From Bacteroidales bacterium (lineage in GTDB: Bacteria; Bacteroidota; Bacteroidia; Bacteroidales; Muribaculaceae), in assembly GCA_019416425.1 (NCBI GenBank), contig DXXK01000042.1, positions 1 to 29,981 on the forward strand: DNA of 29,981 nt, read 5' to 3'. Below are positions 24,289-29,981 of this stretch, piece after piece. Position 1 is the first letter of the stretch. The number at the start of each line of letters is the position of its first letter. A program made the position numbers and the translations under genes. The notes beneath the pieces were generated by a model that saw only the letters and a program-made list of their open reading frames with translations, made no database searches and had not been told where the DNA came from.

Positions 24289-25188
24289 ATGCCTAAGGTT
24301 GAGATAGACTCGAATTCCGGCTTCTGCTTCGGTGTGGTCACTGCCATCACCAAGGCGGAAGCCGAACTTCGCCGTGCCGGCGAGCTTCGTTGCCTCGGCG
24401 ATATCGTACACAACGCCAGCGAGGTGGAACGCCTGTGCCGCATGGGACTGCGCACCATCACCCACAGTGACCTTGAGCAGCTGCACGACACGACCGTACT
24501 GCTACGCGCTCATGGCGAGCCGCCGGCCACGTACGCTACCCTGCGACGCAACAACATCACCATCATCGATGCCACATGCCCGGTGGTGCTGCGACTGCAG
24601 CAACGCATCAAGCAGGCCTACGACCGCGCAGTGACGGAAATGGAGGAGGGCACAAGGCAACATATGCCGCTGTTCGTAATATACGGCAAGAACGGCCACG
24701 CCGAGGTTCTGGGCTTAGTGGGTCAGACTCATGGCGATGCCGTGGTGATCCAGGGTTCCGACCAGCTTGACAGTCTGGACCTGACGCGCGATGTGTTCCT
24801 CTACTCACAGACCACGATGAGCATCGAGGGTTTCCGCCAGCTGGTGGAGGCCATCCAGGCGCGAAAAGGCAACGGATGTTTCGAATACTTCGACACCATC
24901 TGCCGGCAGGTGGCCACCCGCTCGGCCAAGATTCGCGAGTTCGCCGCCAGCCACAGCGCGGTGGTGTTCGTGACCGGCGCCAAATCCAGCAACGGCAAGG
25001 TCCTGCTGGAGGAATGCCGTTCGGTAAATCCCCGGACCTACGCCGTCACAGACGTTGACGGTGTCGATGCCGAATGGCTTCGCGACGCCGAGACCATCGG
25101 CATATGCGGCGCCACATCCACCCCGGCATGGCTGATGGAACAGGTGGCGGCGCGAATCCGACAACTGACAGAAATCCAACCGCAATGA
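24289..25188 (+). CDS. ispH: 4-hydroxy-3-methylbut-2-enyl diphosphate reductase (IspH/LytB)
   Basis: 299 aa from the chosen ATG. The [4Fe-4S] enzyme catalyses the last step of the MEP isoprenoid pathway. The three cluster cysteines are present: C13 in GFCFGV, C97 in DATCPVV and C205 in DTICRQV. Active-site H41, H75, H137 and E139 are also in place, and SSN follows in the AKSSNGK block. The frame opens four codons earlier at a TTG (24277) overlapping the cmk stop. I prefer the ATG because MPKVEIDSNSGFCFGV matches the normal family N-terminus. It overlaps tadA by 4 bp. Confidence 0.96.
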   Translation: MPKVEIDSNSGFCFGVVTAITKAEAELRRAGELRCLGDIVHNASEVERLCRMGLRTITHSDLEQLHDTTVLLRAHGEPPATYATLRRNNITIIDATCPVVLRLQQRIKQAYDRAVTEMEEGTRQHMPLFVIYGKNGHAEVLGLVGQTHGDAVVIQGSDQLDSLDLTRDVFLYSQTTMSIEGFRQLVEAIQARKGNGCFEYFDTICRQVATRSAKIREFAASHSAVVFVTGAKSSNGKVLLEECRSVNPRTYAVTDVDGVDAEWLRDAETIGICGATSTPAWLMEQVAARIRQLTEIQPQ

Positions 25189-25634
25189 CAACTACAGACG
25201 AGAAATGGATGCGGATGGCCCTTAACGAGGCCGAAGCCGCCGCCGAGGAAAACGAGGTTCCAGTAGGCGCCGTGGTGGTGTGCAACGGCCGCATAGTGGG
25301 TCGAGGCCACAACATGACCGAGAAGCTCAAGGACGTTACCGCCCACGCCGAGATGATGGCCATAACCGCCGCCGCAAATACATTGGGAGGCAAATATCTG
25401 CCCAACTGCACGCTTTACGTCACCGTGGAGCCATGCGCCATGTGCGCCGGCGCAATCGGATGGTCACAGATGGGACGGCTGGTGTATGGAGCTTCCGATC
25501 CCAAACGCGGTTTCGAGTCATATTTCTGCTCAGATCCATCCCCGCTCCATCCCAAGACAATAGTGGAATCAGGTCTACTGGCGGAGGAATGCGCCGAGGT
25601 GATTTCCGACTTTTTCAGAAAAAAACGCAAGTAA
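25185..25634 (+). CDS. tadA: tRNA-specific adenosine-34 deaminase
   Basis: 149 aa. It converts A34 to inosine in the wobble position of tRNA-Arg(ACG). Zinc-dependent deaminase motifs: H54-A-E56 and P83-C84-A-M-C87, plus PVGAVVV (26-32) and the tRNA-binding C-terminal helix. The frame is open further upstream to 25074, but that extension is Arg/His-rich out-of-frame ispH sequence. The ATG at 25185 overlaps the ispH stop as ATGA and gives the standard N-terminus (DEKWMRMALNEAE). It is the last gene of the ATPase-glgB-cmk-ispH-tadA unit. Confidence 0.95.
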   Translation: MTTTDEKWMRMALNEAEAAAEENEVPVGAVVVCNGRIVGRGHNMTEKLKDVTAHAEMMAITAAANTLGGKYLPNCTLYVTVEPCAMCAGAIGWSQMGRLVYGASDPKRGFESYFCSDPSPLHPKTIVESGLLAEECAEVISDFFRKKRK

Positions 25635-25679
25635 GCCCTACGTTTTTATCACTATTTTTTGCGGGTTTAACTTTTTTTT
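25632..25679 (+). terminator. Possible terminator after tadA
   Basis: TAAGCCC (25632-25638) can pair with GGGTTTA (25663-25669, one G-U), and the stem is followed two bases later by eight T. The 24-base loop is large and contains a second T-rich stretch, so the stem is only moderately convincing. Confidence 0.42.
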
Positions 25680-25790
25680 GATAATTTTACCGCGACAACA
25701 GTGGCCGAAGACCATATCGGCCATCGGTCTGCCAGTATAGACTTAACGGAATACTGTGGAATTCACTAACAAAATCTATTTGATCACCTA

Positions 25791-26744
25791 ATGATACAGA
25801 ATCAGGAATTAACCCTCCACGACCGCGTGAAAGGAGCGATTTTCGGCCATGCCCTGGGCGATGCGCTCGGAGTCGGAACGGAGTTCATGAACAAAAACGA
25901 GATCAGGGCGTACTATCCGGACGGTCTGCGTGAGTTCGACCAGATAATCCGTGACGCGCACCGCAGCCAATGGGAGCCGTGCGAAACCACCAATGACACG
26001 GTCTACTTCACAAACCTGCTTGAAACAATCATGACCAGGAAAGGCTTCCATCTGCTCGATGTGGCACACAATCTCAAGGAGACATTGACTGGACTTGACT
26101 CGGACATCGTAGCCGTGTACCGTGCGTGCATGTGCATCGAGGGATGGGAACAGGATCCCATCGGAAAAGCGGAGGCAGCTTGGCGCAAGTACCGTCTAAG
26201 CGAGGCTACTAACGAATCCATCTACCGAGGGGTGGCCATCGGACTGATCTGTCCCACCGCCCAGGTCGTCGAGAACTCTCGTCGCGCTGCATTGATCACC
26301 AATCCTGACACCCGTTGCGTGGCAGCCACCGTAGCAGTCGCGATGATGGCCAACAGCCTGCTGACCACCGGCCAGCCGGCCAGCTACGACGAACTGGCAT
26401 CGGAAATATACAACATCGACGGCCGCACCATTTCCTTCCTGGACAAGGCTTACAACGGCCAGCTGGAGGATTTTGAGTTCGACAACGAGGATTCGATGAT
26501 GTGGGCGCGCAAAGCCATGGGCGCCGCCCTCTGGACCTCATGGCACATGGATGACCCTGCCGAAATACTGTACCGCATTGTGGACGAGGGAGGAGACGCC
26601 GACACCAACGCCGCAGCAGCCTGCGCAATGGCCGGCATCCGCTTCGGATATGACGCGCTCCCTCCTCTGAAGGAGGAACTGGCCAATTTCGATTATTTCC
26701 GTGACCTGGCCCACCGCGTGACTCAATACATAGAGAACCGATGA
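25791..26744 (+). CDS. ADP-ribosylglycohydrolase-family protein
   Basis: 317 aa, typical of the DraG/ARH family (PF03747), metal enzymes that remove ADP-ribose from proteins or nucleic acids or hydrolyse related N/O-glycosides. The N-terminal GHALGDALGVGTEF (19-32) and C-terminal GGDADTNA (267-274, metal ligands D269 and D271) are typical. The first metal-binding motif, usually TDDT or TEDT, reads TNDT (67-70), with asparagine at the first acidic position, so one metal site may be altered. It overlaps menA by 4 bp. The 156 bases upstream hold a 7-bp hairpin TGGCCGA/TCGGCCA (25702-25723) and no convincing promoter. Substrate unknown. Confidence 0.87.
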   Translation: MIQNQELTLHDRVKGAIFGHALGDALGVGTEFMNKNEIRAYYPDGLREFDQIIRDAHRSQWEPCETTNDTVYFTNLLETIMTRKGFHLLDVAHNLKETLTGLDSDIVAVYRACMCIEGWEQDPIGKAEAAWRKYRLSEATNESIYRGVAIGLICPTAQVVENSRRAALITNPDTRCVAATVAVAMMANSLLTTGQPASYDELASEIYNIDGRTISFLDKAYNGQLEDFEFDNEDSMMWARKAMGAALWTSWHMDDPAEILYRIVDEGGDADTNAAAACAMAGIRFGYDALPPLKEELANFDYFRDLAHRVTQYIENR

Positions 26745-27619
26745 TAAAATCATGGATCGAGGCCATGCGCCTGCGTACTCTTCCCGTATCGGTCGGAGGC
26801 GTGCTTGCGGGTGCGGGATGCGCCGCACATTACGGAGCATTCCGTTGGCTGCCGTTTCTGATCTGCATGGCGTTCGCCATCATGGCCCAGATAGTCAGCA
26901 ATTTCGCCAACGAATACTTCGACTGGCGCAACGGCCTTGACAGGAAAGGCCGCGAGGGTTTCCGCCGCTGCGTGACCGAAGGTGACATAACGCCGAAAGC
27001 CATGCGGAACGCAACTTTCGGGCTGTTAGGAGCCGCATGCGCCGTGGGCTGCACGCTGATCATCTGGGGGGGATGGTGGCTGATATTCGTCGGCATCGCA
27101 ATCGCCGTCTTCGCCCTGGCCTACTCCACAGGACCCTGGCCACTGTCCCACCACGGACTCGGCGAGGTCGCCGTAGTCATCTTCTTCGGCATCGTTCCGG
27201 TAATATTCACCGCCTACGTCCAGACACAGTCCTGGGATATGCTCCCCGTGGCGTTTCCCATCTCCATAGCCGTAGGGCTGATGGGCGCGAACGTAATGAT
27301 AGTCAATAACTACCGCGATCTGGATGATGACAGGCGCGCCGGCAAACATACCCTGGCTGTCCTTATCGGGTCCAAGGGTGCACTGGCCGTATATATCTGC
27401 AATGCATTCCTGGCGCTTCTGCTGATCGAGATCGCATTGATAACGCGCATACCATATCTATGGCAGATCGGGTTCCTGGTCTACATCAACCTGGCGGTAA
27501 TCACTTGGAAGCAGATGCAGGTGTCCGTGGGGCATGAGCTTAATCCCCTTCTTGCCAAGACCGCCAAGACCATGCTGTTCTGCTCCGTATGGATCCTGAT
27601 GTCTCTGGCCATACACTGA
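26741..27619 (+). CDS. menA: 1,4-dihydroxy-2-naphthoate polyprenyltransferase
   Basis: 292 aa, UbiA-superfamily inner-membrane prenyltransferase that attaches the polyprenyl chain in menaquinone biosynthesis. Eight or nine hydrophobic helices are apparent. The two Asp-rich Mg/diphosphate motifs are NEYFDWRNGLD (57-67, with D61 and D67) and NNYRDLDDDRRAGKHTLAV (from 189, with D193, D195-D197). The N-terminal AMRLRTLPVSVGGVLAG is typical of MenA. It is translationally coupled to the ADP-ribosylglycohydrolase-family gene by an ATGA overlap. No other menaquinone genes are in the window. Confidence 0.95.
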   Translation: MIKSWIEAMRLRTLPVSVGGVLAGAGCAAHYGAFRWLPFLICMAFAIMAQIVSNFANEYFDWRNGLDRKGREGFRRCVTEGDITPKAMRNATFGLLGAACAVGCTLIIWGGWWLIFVGIAIAVFALAYSTGPWPLSHHGLGEVAVVIFFGIVPVIFTAYVQTQSWDMLPVAFPISIAVGLMGANVMIVNNYRDLDDDRRAGKHTLAVLIGSKGALAVYICNAFLALLLIEIALITRIPYLWQIGFLVYINLAVITWKQMQVSVGHELNPLLAKTAKTMLFCSVWILMSLAIH

Positions 27620-27666
27620 AATTATTGAAGTTTTCAACAAGCTTGGCATTCCTCAGGGATTTTTTG

Positions 27667-27674
27667 TAACTTTG
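27667..27674 (+). promoter_or_regulatory. -7 promoter element immediately before dnaB
   Basis: TAACTTTG followed by CA is an exact match to the Bacteroidetes -7 consensus TAnnTTTG. A TTG about 21 bases upstream (within GCTTGGC) could be the -33 element. The element ends only 7 bases before the dnaB ATG at 27682, so the transcript would be leaderless or nearly so if the normal start spacing applies. Confidence 0.72.
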
Positions 27675-27681
27675 CACCACT

Positions 27682-29283
27682 ATGCCGGAACAGAAACAAT
27701 ATAAGAAGAAACTATACGATGCCCCTAAGGAATCGCCGACAGGCAAATTGCCCCCGCACGACACTGAGCTGGAGGAGGTTGTGATCGGCTCGCTGATGCT
27801 GGAGAAGGACGCCTATATGAACGTGGCGGACATTTTGACCCCCGATGCCTTCTACGATCCGGTCAACCAGAAGATCTACGAGGCCATCTCGACACTTGGT
27901 TTCAACCAGCGCCCCATCGACATGATGACCGTCACGGAGCAGCTCCGTGTCAACGGCACGCTGCAGGATGTGGGAGGCGCCATGCACCTGGCCGAGCTTA
28001 CCGCCCGAGTATACTCCGCCGCCGACATCGGCTACCATGCCAAGATCATCTCCCAGAAATATCTGGCGAGGCGTCTGATCACCTTTGCCAGCGGCATCGA
28101 GGCCGATGCCTTCGACGAGAGCAATGATGTGGACGACCTGCTGCAGCAGGCCGAGGGCCAGCTGTTCGACATCTCGCAGACGCACCTGAAACGCGAGGTG
28201 ACCCAGATTGACCCGGTACTGAACATGGCTTTGGAACAGATACAGGCCGCCGCCAACACCGAGACAGGTCTGTCGGGTCTGGAAACCGGATACACAGGTC
28301 TTGACAAGATGACCTCCGGCTGGCAGAACTCCGACCTGATTATCATTGCCGCACGCCCGGCCATGGGTAAGACGGCATTCGTCCTCTCCATGGCCAAGAA
28401 CATGGCGGTGGACCGCAACATCCCTGTGGCGATCTTCACCCTTGAGATGGCCAACGTGCAGCTGGTGAAGCGTCTGATCAGCAACGTGGCCGAGCTGAAC
28501 GGCGAGAAGATCAAGTCCGGCCAGCTGACTCCCGAGGAATGGACCCGTCTGAACGACAATATCCGCAAGATGTACAGCGCTCCGATGTATCTGGACGAGA
28601 CCCCCGGTCTGAGCATCACCGAACTGCGTACCAAGGCCAGACGTCTGGTGCGCGAGCGTGACGTGAAACTCATCATGATCGACTACCTGCAGCTCATGAA
28701 CGCCACAGGCCTGAAACTGGGCAGCCGCGAGCAGGAGGTGTCGACGATTTCACGCTCGCTCAAGGCATTGGCCAAGGAACTGAACATCCCCATAATCGCA
28801 CTGTCACAGCTGAACCGAAGCACCGAGTCACGCGAGGACAAGCGCCCCGTGCTGTCCGACCTCCGCGAGTCCGGAGCCATCGAGCAGGACGCCGACATCG
28901 TCTGCTTCATCCATCGTCCGGAATATTATACCCGGAGCGGCGTAGACAAGGACAACAACGATATACGCGGACTTGCGGAACTGATTGTCGCCAAACACCG
29001 AAGCGGTGCCGTCGGCGATGTCAAGCTGCGCTTCGTCAGTCAGTACGCCCGCTTCGAGAACTGGGACGAGGGCTTCCAGATGGTTCAGGAAGCCATCAAC
29101 ACCGGGGCCGATTCGGGACAGACCATCAAGACCGTGCGACGCCCCAGCAAGATAAACGACTACCAGGTCTCTGATTCCGACGACGCTGCGGCCCAGGGAT
29201 TCTCTTTCCCGCCGATGCCAGGCGTTTCCGGCAACACTCCCGACATCATGCCGGGGCCCGACGATACCCCCCTTCCTTTCTGA
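27682..29283 (+). CDS. dnaB: Replicative DNA helicase DnaB
   Basis: 533 aa, ring-forming hexameric helicase of the replisome. The N-terminal domain (about 25-175) begins PPHDTELEEVVIGSLML. A linker leads to the RecA-like motor domain with Walker A ARPAMGKT (224-231), FTLEMA, Walker B-type IMIDYLQLM (D334) and the conserved SQLNRSTE, RPVLSDLRESGAIEQDAD and AKHRSGAVG blocks. The C-terminal tail (about 480-533) is acidic and proline-rich and ends DDTPLPF. There is no intein insertion. It is transcribed alone between its own promoter and a strong terminator. Confidence 0.97.
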   Translation: MPEQKQYKKKLYDAPKESPTGKLPPHDTELEEVVIGSLMLEKDAYMNVADILTPDAFYDPVNQKIYEAISTLGFNQRPIDMMTVTEQLRVNGTLQDVGGAMHLAELTARVYSAADIGYHAKIISQKYLARRLITFASGIEADAFDESNDVDDLLQQAEGQLFDISQTHLKREVTQIDPVLNMALEQIQAAANTETGLSGLETGYTGLDKMTSGWQNSDLIIIAARPAMGKTAFVLSMAKNMAVDRNIPVAIFTLEMANVQLVKRLISNVAELNGEKIKSGQLTPEEWTRLNDNIRKMYSAPMYLDETPGLSITELRTKARRLVRERDVKLIMIDYLQLMNATGLKLGSREQEVSTISRSLKALAKELNIPIIALSQLNRSTESREDKRPVLSDLRESGAIEQDADIVCFIHRPEYYTRSGVDKDNNDIRGLAELIVAKHRSGAVGDVKLRFVSQYARFENWDEGFQMVQEAINTGADSGQTIKTVRRPSKINDYQVSDSDDAAAQGFSFPPMPGVSGNTPDIMPGPDDTPLPF

Positions 29284-29304
29284 AAACACCCACCACCCAT
29301 ACCC

Positions 29305-29334
29305 CGGGACATGCAGGCAGGCGTGTCCCGTTTT
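29305..29334 (+). terminator. Rho-independent terminator of dnaB
   Basis: CGGGACATGC / GCGTGTCCCG forms a 10-bp stem with one G-U pair and a six-base loop (AGGCAG), followed by TTTT and, a few bases later, TTTTTT. It starts 21 bases after the dnaB stop. Confidence 0.9.
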
Positions 29335-29413
29335 ATGTGATTTTTTCTCAGGGTATCGAACTGAATCCACCTATGTATTGTTCTATTAACAAAGGATAAA
29401 AAAACATAAGGTT

Positions 29414-29641
29414 ATGGAATCAGAAGAAAGAAAAGACAAGCGTCAGGAAGTTCGTGAGGCAATTCACGAAGCATCCGACGAGGCTCGCGCGCAACATCAC
29501 GAGCAGCGCAACAAGAGCATTCGCAAGACCAACAGACTGAGGTTGTGGCTCGGTGTGTTGATTCTCTGCATCATCCTGATCTGGTGGCTGTTCGGCATCG
29601 GCACCGCCGAGGATGCAGTAGGTGTGATCAACGGGAACTGA
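29414..29641 (+). CDS. Small membrane protein, hypothetical
   Basis: 75 aa. Residues 1-41 are highly charged and probably helical (many E, K, R and H; EERKDKRQEVREAIHEASDE). Residues about 43-62 form a single transmembrane segment (LWLGVLILCIILIWWLFGIG), followed by a short polar tail. It is therefore probably an inner-membrane protein with its charged part in the cytoplasm. A short AAGG three bases before the ATG may be a ribosome-binding site. It has its own terminators on both sides and is not part of the dnaB unit. I do not recognise a family. Confidence 0.75.
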   Translation: MESEERKDKRQEVREAIHEASDEARAQHHEQRNKSIRKTNRLRLWLGVLILCIILIWWLFGIGTAEDAVGVINGN

Positions 29642-29705
29642 TAATTTCATTTGCACACCGGAGCGAACCAAGACATCGATACAGATGTTATAAAGATACT
29701 CATTA

Positions 29706-29755
29706 CCGGTCATTCAAGGTCCTATTAAAAGGGCCGTTTATCTACACGAGACCGG
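29706..29755 (+). other. Structured RNA candidate downstream of the small membrane protein gene
   Basis: A long-range stem CCGGTC (29706-29711) / GACCGG (29750-29755) encloses a hairpin GGTCC (29718-29722) / GGGCC (29731-29735, one G-U). It is followed directly by the strong terminator at 29763. No ORF is convincing in this stretch. It may be the 3' UTR of the small gene or a separate small RNA. No clear promoter was found, and no known RNA family was recognised. Confidence 0.4.
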
Positions 29756-29762
29756 GAAAAGG

Positions 29763-29792
29763 ACGTCGGGGCGCAAGTCCCGACGTTTTTTT
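29763..29792 (+). terminator. Rho-independent terminator
   Basis: ACGTCGGG (29763-29770) / CCCGACGT (29779-29786) forms a perfect 8-bp stem with loop GCGCAAGT, followed by seven T. It terminates the small membrane protein transcript and/or the structured RNA before it. Confidence 0.92.
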
Positions 29793-29830
29793 ATATCCCG
29801 ACTCCCATAACTTCGGCCTCCTGGAAAACG

Positions 29831-29854
29831 AAAAGCCCCGCCGGATGGCGAGGC
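29831..29854 (-). terminator. Rho-independent terminator of rpmH
   Basis: On the minus strand GCCTCGCC / GGCGGGGC (one U-G pair, loop ATCC) is followed by TTTTCGTTTT. It lies about 60 bases after the rpmH stop codon. Confidence 0.88.
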
Positions 29855-29869
29855 ATGATTTCTTGAGAA

Positions 29870-29903
29870 GTCTCCGTCAGAGACGCTCCGGACAAAGGTC
29901 CGG
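29870..29903 (-). other. Two tandem hairpins in the rpmH 3' UTR
   Basis: Between the rpmH stop and its terminator the minus strand forms CCGGAC-CTTT-GTCCGG (29903-29888) and GTCTC-TGACG-GAGAC (29884-29870). Neither is followed by a T run, so they are not terminators themselves. They may stabilise the transcript end or form part of a 3'-derived small RNA. Confidence 0.55.
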
Positions 29904-29912
29904 TATGTCTGA

Positions 29913-29981
29913 TTACTTGCCGGCGATGTGGTCGGAAACAGACAGCGAGTGACGGCCCTTGGCGCGACGGCTGGCCAGTAC
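29913..29981 (-). CDS. rpmH: Ribosomal protein bL34, C-terminal part (truncated by window edge)
   Basis: The last 22 codons of an ORF entering from the right edge read VLASRRAKGRHSLSVSDHIA and then GK before a TAA stop. This is the characteristic C-terminus of bL34 (VLA.RR.KGR..L.VSD). Only about 40% of the roughly 50-aa protein is inside the window, so the start lies beyond 29981. L34 is a small basic protein of the large ribosomal subunit. The gene is followed by three hairpins, the last a terminator. Confidence 0.9.
   Translation of the reverse strand, partial: VLASRRAKGRHSLSVSDHIAGK

Noticed and set aside
25074..25184. Extended N-terminus of tadA
   Set aside because: The extra 37 residues are out-of-frame ispH sequence. 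The ATG at 25185 gives the normal family N-terminus and a 4-bp overlap.
25702..25723. Hairpin TGGCCGA/TCGGCCA upstream of the ADP-ribosylglycohydrolase-family gene, considered as a terminator
   Set aside because: No T run follows on either strand. It may be an operator or chance, so it is only mentioned with the gene.
1..29981. CRISPR arrays, insertion sequences, prophage genes, tRNA or rRNA genes
   Set aside because: No direct-repeat array, transposase, integrase, terminal repeat or RNA gene could be recognised. The window reads as ordinary chromosomal gene blocks.

Overview
The window looks like chromosomal DNA of a gut-type Bacteroidales bacterium, possibly Muribaculaceae. The family guess is weak and rests on the rather high GC and the gene families present. 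Support for the order comes from DUF4493/PCMD lipoproteins, a DUF4923 protein, a protein with a type IX secretion (T9SS) C-terminal tail, and promoters of the Bacteroidetes form TTTG-N19-21-TAnnTTTG. No phage, insertion sequence, CRISPR array, tRNA or rRNA was seen.

Layout. (1) Positions 106-10949, minus strand: a tightly packed eight-gene transcription unit, read from 10766 down to 169. In order it encodes a DUF4493+PCMD lipoprotein, a DUF4493 lipoprotein, a second DUF4493+PCMD lipoprotein, two paralogous outer-membrane barrel-like proteins, a third PCMD lipoprotein, a PAP2 lipid phosphatase and a DgkA-type lipid kinase, and it ends at a strong terminator. A 34-codon upstream ORF is overlapped with the first gene. 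(2) 11077-12015, plus strand: a DUF4923 secreted protein, separated from the next unit by a bidirectional terminator. (3) 12098-19119, minus strand: a 2178-codon multidomain secreted protein (CUB-like/BNR-associated repeats, beta-helix, Fn3-like, DUF4465, T9SS tail). Its leader carries a clear cobalamin riboswitch and, directly over the start codons, a perfect 11-bp sequestering stem around an inner hairpin. (4) 19169-19798, minus strand: riboflavin synthase, divergent from the next unit. (5) 19917-25634, plus strand: a fused ABC-type ATPase-DUF4435 protein, then glgB, cmk, ispH and tadA, the last four joined by 4-bp or near-zero spacing. (6) 25791-27619: an ADP-ribosylglycohydrolase-family protein overlapping menA. 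(7) 27682-29283: dnaB with a promoter almost on top of its start codon. (8) 29414-29792: a small membrane protein followed by a structured, terminator-ended RNA region. (9) 29913-29981: the C-terminal end of rpmH (L34) on the minus strand, running out of the window.

What stands out most is the B12-controlled giant surface protein. A vitamin B12 riboswitch normally governs corrinoid synthesis or uptake genes. Here it drives a lone, probably T9SS-exported protein with a DUF4465 domain, the family that (from memory) includes the Bacteroides corrinoid-binding surface lipoproteins called BtuH. This suggests an undescribed type of secreted B12-capture or B12-responsive adhesion protein. The second candidate is the eight-gene envelope operon, which combines surface lipoproteins, twin barrels and a lipid kinase/phosphatase pair. 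Family assignments are from recognition of motifs and memory; no database search was run.
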